Below, one piece after another: positions 1 to 10,940 of a DNA stretch of 21,764 bases. The stretch lies in NCBI GenBank assembly GCA_025531455.1, contig JAMYHL010000162.1:1-21764 (forward strand), given 5' to 3'. The notes below the pieces were generated by a model. That model was not told the DNA's origin and did no database searches. It worked only from the letters and a program-made list of their open reading frames with translations. The translations under genes and the position numbers were made by a program. How positions within the stretch are numbered: the stretch's first letter is position 1; the number at the start of each line of letters is the position of its first letter. This stretch comes from Apiotrichum sp. Y4204 (Eukaryota > Basidiomycota > Tremellomycetes > Trichosporonales > Trichosporonaceae).

Positions 1-54
1 AATCGACTTGAACAGCATCGGGGCCGGGTCGTTCTTGCTGTGCTTCGGGGGCAT
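1..54 (-). CDS. 5' end of an unidentified protein gene (partial)
   Basis: The minus strand opens an ATG at 54-52 and stays open to the window edge, giving 18 residues that begin MPPKHSKNDPAPMLFKSI. The leader upstream on the minus strand is rich in C, A and T just before the ATG (a CACCCACG context), like the leaders of the other genes here. A second ATG slightly upstream, at about 81-79, lies in another frame and gives an Arg/Cys-rich peptide that looks less natural. The gene is divergent from the 106-aa gene at 327, which fits the alternating layout of the window. The fragment is too short to assign a family. The start KHSKN vaguely recalls some small RNA- or ubiquitin-related fungal proteins, but I do not rely on that. 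Confidence 0.5.
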   Translation of the reverse strand, partial: MPPKHSKNDPAPMLFKSI

Positions 55-326
55 CGTGGGTGTGCAGTGAGAGGGTTCATCGAGTAGTGAGTGGCAAAGC
101 GAATACAAGTATCAGGATGCGCACTGTGGACGTCGTGTCGACCAGCGTACAGCGAGTGCGAGTCGAGTGCGAGCGACGGCCATCAGTGGCGTGAGGCCAA
201 GGGGCACTTGCAGCGAGGCCACGTCGACGTCGAGCACCTGTATGGGAACCGTCATCAGCATCAACACCAAACCCATTACCACTCTCTTCTTCCTCTTTCT
301 CAGCTGCACTCTATCCTCATTTCAAG
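55..326. promoter_or_regulatory. Divergent promoter spacer between the partial gene and the 106-aa gene
   Basis: This 272-bp spacer separates two start codons facing away from each other. Toward the + gene it ends in a long pyrimidine-rich stretch (about 279-323: CTCTCTTCTTCCTCTTTCTC and on), typical of fungal leaders and transcription start regions. A CACGTCGACGTCGAGC patch lies near 220-236. I see no convincing TATA box. ORFs that can be read through this region have no splice or composition support. Confidence 0.4.
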
Positions 327-713
327 ATGCCCCCCTCAACCCTCGACACAATCTACCACGTGAGCCATTCCAGCTGCAACCCACTGATGCCAGCTTTATG
401 ACATCCTCAGCACTCTCGCCCAACTGCGTTCCCCGACCGGGCCATTCTGCCTCTTATCCCACCCGCCTGCCTTTCCCTTGTGGAACCGCGCCGGTCTGCC
501 CACCCTGCGCAGACTGTGTACCGAAGCACAGCTTGCCCAAGGAGAGTATCTTATTGCCCTTTTGGAAGAGCGTCTTGCCGACGCTGAAGAGAGCTGTGAG
601 TTGCATGGCAAACTTAGCTGACGACAGCGGAAACAAGGCGGCTAAGACGGAGGGCGAGGCGAAAGACGCGCAGGTTCTTCGATCAACTTGAGGCGAGTGA
701 GGGTCAGGCATGA
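327..713 (+). CDS. Small unidentified protein, 106 aa, three exons
   Basis: Exons are 327-359, 394-595 and 628-713. The introns are 34 nt (GTGAGC...CTGATGCCAG) and 32 nt (GTGAGT...CTGACGACAG). The start MPPSTLDTIYH follows a pyrimidine-rich leader. Residues 12-78 form a Leu/Ala-rich, probably helical body (LYDILSTLAQL..., then EYLIALLEERLADAEES). Without the second intron the frame stops within it. With splicing, the frame runs into an Arg-rich helix (RRLRRRARRKTRRFFDQLE, residues 82-100) and stops at 711-713. The basic tail could bind nucleic acid or serve as a nuclear signal; that is inference. The gene converges on the 953-aa gene, with 138 bp between stop codons. I do not recognise a family. 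Confidence 0.6.
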
Positions 714-851
714 ACTGTAGTCTTGATGTAAAGCAGTTAGTGATGGCGTAAGACGTGCACTGGCAAGACCGCGGCAAAGCCCTTGTGCACAAGGAAAGGC
801 TTGTAGACATAGCGTACATAGTTGTAACAACAAGTGTACTGTACAACTGCT

Positions 852-3778
852 CTAATTCTCCTCGAACAGTACCCATTCGCGATCACATCCCCTGAGCCTG
901 CTCGCTGTCGTCAGTCAGGCAAGCCACTGTTACTCACTTCTAAACTGTGTCGTCTTGGCATGGAGGGTCTGCACAAGGGTGACGTACACTTCCACCTGTG
1001 ACGGAGGAATGAGGTCGGGTGCCATCCGCTGGGTCCTTCGCAGGTCCCGTTTGCAGCGGGCGACGGCCTCCTCGACATCTTCCACCGCCTTGTCACGCTG
1101 CTGTGCCGCTACACGGGCGATGTGTGCTGGGTGCTTGCGCGAGCGTTCCGGGTTGGGTTGACGGCCGGCCTGCGAGCGAGGCGTGCTTCCAGAAACGGAG
1201 ACCGAGTCATCACGGCTGCCGGAGACGGAAGCGTGTCTGTTATGTCGTGATGCAGAGAAGGAGGCCGGAGAGGCATAGTGTGAGCCACTCTCCGAATTAC
1301 ATTCTGATGCCGAGGCGTGGTTGTAGCTGTCTTCTTGGAAGTGGAGTAAGCCCGTGGGACTTGGCCTTGCAACGTGAGGAATGTCCAAGGGCACAAGGTC
1401 ATCATCTGAGATGCGCTCGTGGGAGACGTCCCTGCTGCGTGGACCCCTTGTGCCTCTACCATTGACCTGTGAGCTGCGTTTTGAAGGTCCAGCAGTTGGC
1501 GATCGTGAAGAGCCAGGAATGGAGTGGTGTCGAATGCCTGAGTTCAGGCTCTCCAGATCGTCATCCTCCGGCTCAGATTCCCCAAGGTCCTCAAGGCCGG
1601 ACAGATTTTCCCACTCGTCGTCCTGCCTGGCAAGTGCAGCTGCGTGGCGTTGTCTAGGAGTGGAGGTGATGGCGAGTCGGCTGTCAATAACATCCGAGGG
1701 GAGTGGGGAGTGGAGTTGGTGTTCCAGGGCGTCAATGGTCACGGCCGCTTCGATGTTGCCAGTACGCGGTGTGGGTGTGAGAAGGGAGGTAACCGACGAC
1801 GCAGACAGCGGAGGAGACCATTCCGGCACGGCAGATCGCTTGCGTTTTCCTCTATCGCGCAGAGACAGCCGCAGCCGCGATGGGGACATCTTACGCTTTG
1901 CCTTGAAGCGTATCGGCCTGCGCAGTGAGGTCGACGAGTCGGTGCCAGTGGAATGGTCGAGCTGCGTGTGACTGGAGTGCCTGGACTTATTGAGATCGTG
2001 ATAGGTGCCACGATCAACCTTGGTACTTCCTTCCGGCTCGGTATCAGCCTCGATGCTCTCGCCGTTCTCGTCAGGGTCGACCTTGACAATCCCGGAGTAA
2101 CGGAGATGCAGTCTGACCTCGTCGGAATGACAGGGTGGTGCTAGGACGCGGTCGAGGAAACCTCTGTGTGAAGACGACGTGGTTGGAGCTGCAAGAGGTA
2201 TCGTGGTCGGAGTGGATGGGAGGGAAGGTATCGCCGGCGTGGGAGGTGATGTGGAGAGCACTCGTGCCGCGAGTCGAGAGGAGGAAGTTTCCGACGCCAG
2301 TACTGCTGGCACAGGAGACCGAGAGTGTGAGATGGAGTTCTCAGCGTTTGGCGATGGGAAGAGACGGGATGGTGAAATGACCGATGGCGAGGCGACCAAT
2401 GCAGCTTGGGACGGGGTGTTGTAATCCTGCGATGGCGTTGGGCTCGCCGGAGAATCTGGCGAGGAAGCAGCGTTGATAGCTACCGAGGATGACGATTCAT
2501 GCTCCATTGGCAGAGTCGGTGATGCATCCATTGCCGGCAATGGACTATGCGGCTTGGACATCTCCGGAACAGCCGTAAGGGGTGGCTGGGGGGATTGAGA
2601 CGGGGAACGAGAACGAGGAGAATGGTTTGGAGCCGGTGTGTGAGAGGATTCTGGCGACGCCTGAGGTGACCTTGATGAGATTGACTTTGATAGCTCGAGT
2701 TCAGACAAAGGACGGGCGTCTGACGGAGATTGAGGAGATGCGGATGAGCTTGGGCACGACTCCGAGTCCTTCAAGGACGAAGCTGGAGAGCCTGAGGATG
2801 GAGGCGTGAGAGCATCCGTTGAAGTCGAGCCAGACTGTGACGATGCAGTGTCGACTGAAGCCATAGGAGTGCAAGCTGCAGGCTGATCCTGAGCATCTGG
2901 ACGCAGAGGGTGAGATGGAACGGATGTGATGGGTGGTGGGCCTCGCGGTGTGGTCGATGGAGGTGGAGATGATGGCGGTGTGATTGCTGATCTTGACGTC
3001 GTAGCAATCGTCTCCGACGAGCTGAGTGCCGAGGTAGCCGTTGACAAAGCCGTTTCCGTTGCCGGTGTTTGCCCTGATCTCGAATCCCAAGAAGCTGAAC
3101 CTGCGGCCGAGGTGGTGGCTGGAAAGGGCCTGAGCGCGAGTGCGTGTCGAGGAAAGTCGGACCGTACCGAAGCACCCAGAGATTGTGTGGGAAGCGAGAG
3201 TGAGAACTGGACGGGTGAACTTGACGCAGTTGGGCTTGAGAGACAGAACGGTGCTGAAAGACACCCAGGAAGGAGGGCGTGGTGCTGAGGCTGGACTTGT
3301 CCGACGTCGAGGTCCATGCCGTGGTCGTCACCTTGGTGTTCGCTGTCGTCCACGTCCATCAACTCGTCGACTTCGTCCAAGTCCATCTCGTAGGAGCTTG
3401 GCTCAAGGGTCAAGTCAGGGTCGGAGACGGCGCGCACAAGTGCCAGCGCGCTTGAGAGGGGTGCCGTGCTCGACAGGGGTGCCGGTACTGATGCATAGTC
3501 CGGACATGCGACATTGTCGGGATGCGAGGGCAAGGAGTCACAGTCGGAGATTGCGGCCTAGAGTCAGACCGAACGGAAAACAAACATACCTGCTGTGTAG
3601 AGCTGCTGCCGGCACTTTGCATCGACGGCGTACTCGGAGGCTCGATCCCATTCCCATCCCCATTCTTACGCGCACTCCTTCCCTGTTGGGCAGCCGGGGA
3701 AGCACAGGCCGCGAGCCCGAGTGAGTCGGCGACGAACGCGTCGATGGAGCGCAAGATATGCTCTTTGAGCGCGCTCAT
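852..3778 (-). CDS. Large Ser/Pro-rich, mostly disordered protein, 953 aa
   Basis: Exons on the minus strand are 3778-3590, 3557-938 and 904-852, separated by introns of 32 nt (GTATGT...CTGACTCTAG) and 33 nt (GTGAGT...CTGACGACAG). ATG 3778 starts a helical N-terminus (MSALKEHILRSIDAFVADS). An acidic patch with repeated MDLD/MDVD runs follows at about 118-150, then hundreds of residues of Ser/Pro/Thr-rich disorder with many SP/TP sites. A basic cluster resembling a nuclear localisation signal (KAKRKMSPSRLRL, RDRGKRKRS) lies at about 595-640, and an acidic segment near 725. The last part (about 870-930) is predicted-helical (RDKAVEDVEEAVARCKRDLRRT) and probably the only folded piece besides the N-terminus. 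Splicing the last intron replaces an immediate stop with a short tail (SRLRGCDREWVLFEEN). A nuclear or phospho-regulated scaffold role is possible; no family is recognised. Confidence 0.75.
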
Positions 3779-4255
3779 CGAGAGGACGAGTCGGGAGGAT
3801 GGTGAAGAGTGAGGGGGAATGGATGCTGGTGATGAGGATGATGAGGATGATGATGATGAGGATGAGGATGATGAGAAGAGAGGTGATGATGATGACGACG
3901 AGGACGACGACAGCGTCACAAAATCCGGCCATACAAAGGCCACGTGGTATCGCGTGGCATATGCATGGCTTCTGCGTGTTTTGCCCTGAAGCTTCCCTTT
4001 TTGGGAAATTCGTCTTGTCGATGTCCCTTTGTCCTCGTGTTTTTGTTTTTTTGTTGTTTTTTGTTTGTCTTGTCTCTTTTGTTCTCTCCGTCCTCCTCTC
4101 CATTCTCTCCAGCAGCATTGCAGCAGCCAACTCTGATGGCGACAAGGGGGTCACAACAGCGCTAGAGGCCATCAGCAACAGCGCCATCAACGAAATGCAC
4201 GACTAACACCAACTGACACTTCACCACTCACACATCCATCTTATCCACACTCACG
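3779..4255. promoter_or_regulatory. Divergent promoter spacer between the 953-aa and 295-aa genes
   Basis: This 477-bp spacer lies between two divergent start codons. The part next to the minus gene holds a GAT/GAG microsatellite. A T-rich run lies at about 4036-4080 (TGTTTTTGTTTTTTTGTTG) and a pyrimidine-rich run follows to about 4110; either could exclude nucleosomes or mark a start region. The 4216-4255 leader of the + gene is CA-rich (CACCACTCACACATCCATC). No clear TATA box is visible. Confidence 0.45.
3829..3913. repeat. GAT/GAG-type trinucleotide microsatellite in the 953-aa gene leader
   Basis: The + strand reads as imperfect GATGAG/GATGAT/GACGAC triplets. Read on the minus strand in frame with the 953-aa protein it would encode a run of about 30 serines, but no ATG opens that extension. 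I treat it as 5' leader rather than coding sequence. Confidence 0.8.
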
Positions 4256-5236
4256 ATGCCTATTCCACCAGACACGCTGCTTGCCCTGTTCCCACCCGAC
4301 GAGCCACTCGTGACGCCAGACGACTTTTGGGCGGCCGAGTCGGTAGGTTCTCTTACAAAGAAGGTCTTCGTCTCCCACTGACAGCAGTCATTCAACACAT
4401 CATGGATCCAGCTCGCCGCCACCCTCACCTTGGACGACCCCTTGGGAGCACGACACGCGTTACTCTCCCAGTTTCGCGCCGCAATCGCAGCCATTCTCGA
4501 CAAGAGGTATAGGGAATTTGATGACCTCCTCCTGGATCACCCCCAGCGCTCGCTGCTGCGATCCACGCGTGCTTATTATCTCTCCCGCGAACGGCTCGCC
4601 CCTACATTGCTCAACGCCATATCTGCCCTCCGTGCTTTGGCAGGGGATGAAGACGTTCACCGTCTTGGGGAGGTATGTTCCCACTTGCACTGTCCAATCT
4701 CTTCTCCTGTCTGACTATAGGCATGCAAGGCCGCACTCGTACGCACCATCAGCACGGCATGGATCATCTATCGCTCCTTTGCCGTCAGGGAGATACGCGG
4801 CGCAGTGGAGGCGACTGAGCACTCGCCCTCGTCCCCGACCACCGTATCAAGCACGCAACCCTCGAGCCCCAGTATCTCTACCGTTAGCACAGTCTCGCCT
4901 CCCCCGAGCACAGTGTCCAGGGCCACGTCTACAAACATGTCCCCAGGCTTCCTTCGCTCACGCGGCAGCTCGCCCGGAAACGAGTCCACGGCATCCCTCG
5001 TCGACGCGCTTGAGCGTCTGGCGTCCGGCTCTTCGGGCAGGTTCCGTAGCGTGACCCCGACCCAGAACAACCGGCTTCCCTCTCCCACGACACCGACCAC
5101 TCCCACTGGGAAACGCAGCCATACCGTCAGTCCAACAACCCCAAAGCCACGGATGCGCCGCGCGACGACACCCACACGCGGTTCCAAGCCCAGCCCTAAA
5201 ACACCTCGCGAGCCGCGTGCACAGAGCGCGTCCTAA
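4256..5236 (+). CDS. Unidentified protein, 295 aa: helical N-terminus, Ser/Thr/Pro-rich tail
   Basis: Exons are 4256-4342, 4388-4672 and 4721-5236. The introns are 45 nt (GTAGGT...CTGACAGCAG) and 48 nt (GTATGT...CTGACTATAG), both in phase 0. The protein starts MPIPPDTLLALFPPDEPLVT. Residues 30-155 look helical and folded (WIQLAATLTLDDP, FRAAIAAILDKRYREFDDLL, LLNAISALRALAGDED, TISTAWIIYRSFAVREIR). From about residue 160 it is a disordered Ser/Thr/Pro tail ending in a basic segment with several S/T-P-x-K/R or similar sites (TPKPRMRRATTPTRG, SPKTPREP), which are candidate CDK or MAPK sites. The stop is TAA at 5234-5236. The gene is divergent from the 953-aa gene and convergent with the coiled-coil gene. 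I do not recognise the N-terminal domain. Confidence 0.75.
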
Positions 5237-6035
5237 GCCACGCCACGTCTTGTGGGCCCGTGCTCCGACCCGAGCTCCTCTTCTGTGCTGTCCATACATC
5301 TCCACGGGGTTGTCCTGCCGGCGCCCTTTGAACCTTTTGTACATGCAAGCTGCACAGCAGGGTGTTATTCAGGGCAGAGAAGCATTTGAGCAAGTGGCAT
5401 ATATGGATGTGGGAAAGAATTATCACTGCAAAACACTCTCAATCGCCTAAAGACTTTTGGTGACTAGTTCCGTCTTGTTTGTCCTTATCGTAATGGGCTT
5501 CACTCGCACTCCGAAGTACCACATCCTTATCATTTACAGTGTCGGCAATACCAGATACCTGATACGCTGGAATGGGTCACAACCGTCATAAGGGCAACGC
5601 GGTAATCTCTCTGCCAAAGGGCTCACTGTTAGATCGTCAACCGAGCGATCTCAGCCTCATGAACCGTTTAAATCAGTCACATAATGTCGTAAAGTCTTTG
5701 TCGTGAAAGCATGCACTATGTGTTCATAGTCGAGGGAGAGAACAGCATCATGCTCCCATGCCGGCAGTCTGGTCAGGGTCGAGCCCATTGTCACCCTGGA
5801 AGTGGTGGCGTTTGTGGCGTTTATTCGGGCTGGGTTCTTGGGGTTCTCAGCTTGGACCGAATGGCGCTCCAAAAGGGGACTACGCAGAGTGCAAGGCAGC
5901 ATCCCGCATCACCTTGTGATGTTTTCCAGCTCTGTTCTATCCATTGGATGGACATCATATGCATCTCGGACTTTACAGTACTCTCTACAGTATATCATTC
6001 TTACTACACATTCTCTGTTCTATCTCGCCTCTAAA
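5237..6035. other. Convergent intergenic region (about 800 bp)
   Basis: The region holds the 3' ends of the 295-aa (+) and 1329-aa (-) genes. AT content is higher than in the flanking genes. I see no ORF with a plausible start or splice signals, no RNA gene and no repeat of note. Confidence 0.5.
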
Positions 6036-9000
6036 TCACTCCCCAGAAAGCTCACCAGCAATACCCCCCATGCCACCCGCAATTTCCCCAGCTTCCACAC
6101 CCGTGCCCTTCTCCTTTCCACCAGCCATCACCCCGGGCCCCGCTGGGCTCGGGGTCGCAATCCGTGAGTCCTCGGGCGTGTCTTCGCGGTTAGACTCGGC
6201 ATACGGAGTGGCCTCGCGCCACGATTCCTGTGACTCTTCGGGCTCGATGAGGTCACTGGAGCCCAGCACGCTCAGTTCCATGGACGCAGTGTAATCGTCC
6301 TCTTTCTGGAAGGTTTGCTCCGGTGGGTCGAAGGGTGGCTCCGAGGTGTCAAACGCGTCCGAGGCAGATGGCGTGGCGTGGATGGTGGTAAACTCCATCG
6401 AGGCGGTGTACTCGCCGTCACATGGTTCTGTCCCGGTGGCCGAGTTGAGTGCACGGTCCGTCTCCACCGATGAGGCGTGGTTGTAAGAGTCGAGAGAGTT
6501 GCGAGAGTCGTCGAGGACCGGATCACCGAGAACACTTGTGAACTCCATGTCGGCCGAGAAATCGCCTCCCCGCTGGCGCAGCAGGCGGATCTCGGCTTCA
6601 CACGCCGACAAGGCAGTGCGGAGAGAACGGATGACGGCGGCCTGGGCGTCCATGGTCCCGTCTGCCGCAACTGCTGCACGCATGTCCGCGTCACGAAGGC
6701 CCAGTGCCGCCCTGTGCGTTTCCAACTGCGCTGCAAGCTGCGTTGCTGAGGCCTGTGCCGAGGAGAGCGACTGGGACTGGGTGTCGATGATGGTTTCGTG
6801 GTCTTTGATGGTGTGCTCGTGGGTCTCGATCGTGCTCTCAAGGGATTTGATGGTTCCCTCGTGATTCTTAATCGTCTTCTCGTGGTTTTCGATCATGAGC
6901 TTTTGGTTCTTGCTCGTGTTCTCCAGTTTTGCCACCTGGGCGAGCAGACTGTCCTTCTCTCCAGCCAAAACACCATTGGCGACCTCCAGCTCTTGCTTGC
7001 TTGCGATATTCGATGCGAGATCGTCCAGCTGTGCTCGCTCAGCATCGAGAGAGAGTACACGCTCATCCAGCGCGGCCACGCGGCGCGCAAGGTGGCGTTC
7101 CTGCTCTTCGAGGTCGTTCTCGCGGTCGTTCAAGTCAACCGTGCGTTCCTCAAGCAGACATTTGTGCTGGCTCAAGCTTTGAGTCTTGTCGTAAAGCTCG
7201 CGCTCGAAGATTTCCAACTCAGCGTGCAGATCGTCCAGGGCAGTCCTGCGAGTGTCGAGATGAACGGCGTGCTCGTCGAGGCCAGCCTTGCGGAGCGTGA
7301 AGATCTCGTCCAGCTCAGTTTCGCGTTCGCGCAGCTCAAGATTGAGCTCTGCGAGCTCGACGCTCTTCTCGTTGAGCTCTCGACTCCAAGCATTAATCTC
7401 GGTCTCCAGTTCCTCGAGTCGGGCGCTCTGCGCGTCGAGGCGGCCCTTGAGACCGTCCAGCTCGGCCGAGCGACGGTTTAAGTTTTGTTCCTTCTTCTCT
7501 AGATCAGAGTTACGGCTGTCGAGCTCTGCCGTGCGCTTGTCGAGGTCCTCAACGCGGAGTTTGACTCCCTCCTCCCTCTCGTCCAGTTCCTTCTTCTTCT
7601 CCACAAGTTGATCCCTTTCAGCGGCGACTTCGGCCGCACCGGCGTAGAGGTCGGAGCGGTAGCTTTCAAGAGCCTGTGTGCGCGCATCCAGCTCAGATGA
7701 GCGTGTGGCGAGGGCCTCCTCCTTGGTGTCGAGGGATTGGTTGCGCGCGTCGAGCTCGAGCGACCGCTCGTCCATTTGACTCTCCTGTACCGCAACTGTC
7801 GCTTCGCGCTGGGAAACAGACGTCTCGGCTGCGCTCAGTGTGACTTCGCGCGCGTCGAGGTCGGTGGTGCGCGTCACGACAAGCTGTTCCTTGGCTTCGA
7901 GGGCTTGAACGCGAGCGTTGAGTTCCAATGAGCGTTCCTTGGCAGCTTCCTCGATTGTCGCCAGCGTTGCTGAGCGCTTGTCGAGCTCGGTGATACGTTT
8001 GGACAGGTGTTCTGCTTGAGTCTGGAGAGTACGCTCGCGTGCGTCGATGGCCAAGAGCCGATCTGCGAACAGAGCCTCTTTTGTCGTGAGTGTGGTACCC
8101 CGCGCGTCCAGGTCGTCCTTTTCTTCGCCGAGTTGCCGTTCTTTGCTCTGTAGCTCGGCCGCACACGTTTCCATTGCCTGCTTCTGGGCATCAAGCTCGA
8201 CCTCACGCTGATGGACCTCCTTGGCACGGAGATCGAGGTCGACGCCACGTTGGGAGAGGCTGTTGTGCCAGGTCTGGAGTTTGGCCTCGCGAGTGTCGAT
8301 TGCTGCTTCACGTTTGGCGAGGACGCGTGCGGCATCAGCCTCACGTGCTTGGCGTTTGTCGAGTTCGGCCTTGCCCTTGGTTACGTTCGCCTTCTCCTCT
8401 TCCATCCGGCGTTCCCTATCGTCCAACTTTATCCTATCGGCATTGAAAGCCTCCTGGAGTGTAGCCAGCCCATCACTCTGAGCCTCGAGATGATTCCTCT
8501 TCTCTTCCAACCTCGCGGCCAGCTTGTTAAGAGCGTCTTCCTGTGACTGAAGCTTGGCCACGGCCGTGTGCAGGTCGTTCTCTTTGGCTGTGAGCTGCGC
8601 AGCGCGCGCGTCCAGGTGTTGCTCGATCTCCTCAGCGCGAGCGGTGCGGTCGTTTAGCTCACGGTTCCTGTCCTCCAGGCTCTGCTGCTCCGATTTGTGT
8701 GTTGCGAGCCGCTGCCAAAGTTCCATCTTTTCGGTGTCGAGGCTGGCTTTGTCCTCTTCTGCCGTCTCCGCATTTGCACGCAGGGCAGTTTCCAAGGTCT
8801 CAAGACGGTAAGCCTCGTTGTTGAGCGCGTTCTTCTGCTCGTCGATTTCCCCCTTCTCGCGATCCAGGGTGGCCCTGTACTCTTCGAGTCGAGTCTTTTC
8901 GTTGGCGAAGCGTTTCTTCTCGCGCTCCAGGGTGGCGTTGGCGGCAGCGAGCTGGTCGTTTTCTTCCGCGAGGAGCCTTTGGTCGTTCTCGAGAGTCTTC

Positions 9001-10057
9001 CTTTCCTGGGAGAGTTTGGTCCCCTCTGCCTCCAGGACGGCCTTGTCCTTGTCAAGCTCGCCTTGCCGGATATCAAGTGCCGTCCTCGGGCTGTCGAGAG
9101 CAGCCCGGTCGTTATCAAGCTCGAGATCGACAGACTGTGGCTTCGCCTTCTTCGCCCCGTCGGTCTTTGCCTTTGCCTGCGCCAGTTCAGCGAGTGCATT
9201 CGCCAGCGAGGTCTTGGTTTCCGCGAGCTCTGCTGCAAGCCCATCGATCTTCGTGTGGCGAGAATGAGTGGTTGTGAGTGCAAGCTTGGTGGTGTGAAGT
9301 TCGTGTGTCGTGTTGGTCAAGTCGTGTTTCGCCGTCGCAAGCTCGCGTGCCGTGGTCATCAGCTCGCGTGTCTGGTGGTTGAGGTCGCGTTCCATGACCT
9401 CCAGCTCGCGTTGTGCCGTGTCTAGCTCCCGCTTGAGGTCCATCACTTCGCGCCTGTGGGTTTCCCGCAGTTGCCGGTGCGCGACCTCGATCTTCGCGGC
9501 CTTGATGCTTTCCATCTCCTCCTTCATGCGCTCAATCTTGGCATCGCGGCGGGCGATGCTTTCGTCCCTGCGCGCGATGGCTTCTTCGCGACGTGCGATG
9601 CGTGCACGAAGATCGCTTGCGTTCGTGGTCGGGGTCGTGCTGATGATGGGACTGGTAGGAAGGATCAAGGCGTTCCGAGCAATCACTGTGACGCCTCCCG
9701 TAGGAGACATCGGCAAGGCATCCGACTCGGCATTCGCAGCCGTAAAGTTTACACAGTCGCGTGCGAGGACGTGCAGCCGTATCCTCCGGAGGGCGTCTTC
9801 AAAGACGTGCGCGTGATGGGCAAGCCCGGAGTGGTGGGTGAGAGTGGTGAGGTCGGGAGGAGAGGTGATAAAGTCGCGCCGCGCCAGTGCAGCCAAGACA
9901 TCGTGTGCAGCTGGAGTGTGCTGCGCTGCGACGAGGCATGCCTGTTGTTAGTGGAGTCGTGGTATGGACCAACATCAGCGGCATCATGGGCTTCCTGAAG
10001 CGTTGCCGTGAGGCCCGACTCGATGAACGCGTGGAGCGCTGCAAAGTTGGTCGCCAT
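6036..10057 (-). CDS. Giant coiled-coil protein, 1329 aa
   Basis: Exons on the minus strand are 10057-9974 and 9941-6036. The 32-nt intron (GTTGGT...CTAACAACAG) is phase 0; its donor is less canonical, but the acceptor is standard for this window and joining keeps the frame. Residues 1-115 look globular and helical (MATNFAALHAFIESGLTATL...). From about 140 to 1090 the protein is almost unbroken coiled coil, rich in E, K, R, L and A, with LDxR-type signatures spaced by multiples of seven. A tandem heptad block (ENHEKTI, KNHEGTI, KSLESTI, ETHEHTI) lies near 1045-1085. The tail is acidic/Ser-rich with three copies of a (Y/F)(T/S)A(S/D)ME(F/L)(T/S) motif, then a Gly-rich end. The architecture suits a structural rod or tether (cytoskeleton, spindle pole, septum or vesicle tethering), but no ortholog is recognised and location is unknown. 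Confidence 0.85.
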
Positions 10058-10183
10058 TGCTGGCCGTGGCGTGGGAGGGTGGACGATGGTGTGAGCGACA
10101 AGGGGAATGGAAGGTGAGTGAATGGGTGAAGCGTGAATGGAAGAGTGTTAGTGGAAACAAGAGACGGTGATGCATCTGATGCG

Positions 10184-10190
10184 TTATATA
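10184..10190 (-). promoter_or_regulatory. Probable TATA box of the coiled-coil gene
   Basis: The minus strand reads TATATAA, about 130 nt upstream of the ATG at 10057. Position and sequence fit a fungal TATA element; transcription start is not visible. Confidence 0.5.
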
Positions 10191-10240
10191 CTGCATGCTG
10201 CTGCTTGGGTAGTGGGTGACGGGTGGCGTGCAGTGTGCCA

Positions 10241-10264
10241 TTGTTGTTGTTGTTGTTGTTGTTG
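10241..10264. repeat. (TTG)8 microsatellite
   Basis: Eight perfect TTG copies lie upstream of the coiled-coil gene, followed by GATGATGG. No function is implied. Confidence 0.95.
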
Positions 10265-10430
10265 ATGATGGTAATGGTGGTGATGGGGTGATGGGGATGG
10301 GTAATTGGGGACTGCGTGACGAGTGGTGAAGCCGGCAAGCAATGCATGCATACACATTTGCATGCATGCATCCACGCAGTCTGAGCTAAAGGGGAAGAGC
10401 AAGAGCGGACACGGGCCACGGCGTGCAAAG

Positions 10431-10520
10431 TGGTGGTGGTGGTAGTGAGAGTGATGGTGGTGGTGGCAATGACGGTGATGGTGACGGTGACGGTGATGGT
10501 GACGACGGATGGATGGATGG
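10431..10520. repeat. Imperfect GGT / GGTGAC minisatellite
   Basis: A TGG run passes into GGTGATGGTGACGGTGAC units and then (GGAT)n. It is purine-rich and imperfect. ORFs across it encode Gly/Asp runs and are not credible genes. Confidence 0.85.
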
Positions 10521-10940
10521 CGAGCACAGAGCCATACAAAAGGGGTGTCCTCACGTGGCTTTGATTCCGTCCTCAACCGAGAGCCCAAGTATGCTAGTAG
10601 TAGCGGTTGCCGGAATCCGGATATCCGGCTGGACCTGCTCGGTGTGCACGTGAGATTACGTATATTTATTGTTTAACCTCCCGGCACCCCTTCATCCGGA
10701 CCCATCGCTTAGCCTCGGGGTCTCGCCGCCTCGGGAGGTTTCGGCCGTGTCGCGTGGCAATCCCGCTTCCGGCCGAGTAACCCAGGTGGGGAGTGGTTGC
10801 CGTATTACGTATTGCTGTGTGTTCTTCGCCACCCACTCCCATTGTCGTCGTCGTCGTCATCGTTGTTGTTGTCGTCTCTTCCATCCATCCATCCATCTCT
10901 CTCTCTCTTTCTCTCTCCATCCCATCCATCCATCGCTTTC

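Noticed and set aside
2701..3331. Overlapping minus-strand frames of 186-187 codons inside the 953-aa gene
   Set aside because: They lie in other frames of a low-complexity Ser/Pro-rich gene and lack independent starts or domains.
6798..9425. Long + strand frames (about 227 and 242 codons) opposite the coiled-coil gene
   Set aside because: They are mirror translations of the heptad-repeat coding sequence, start without good context, and have Ser/Leu/Val-rich composition typical of antisense shadows.
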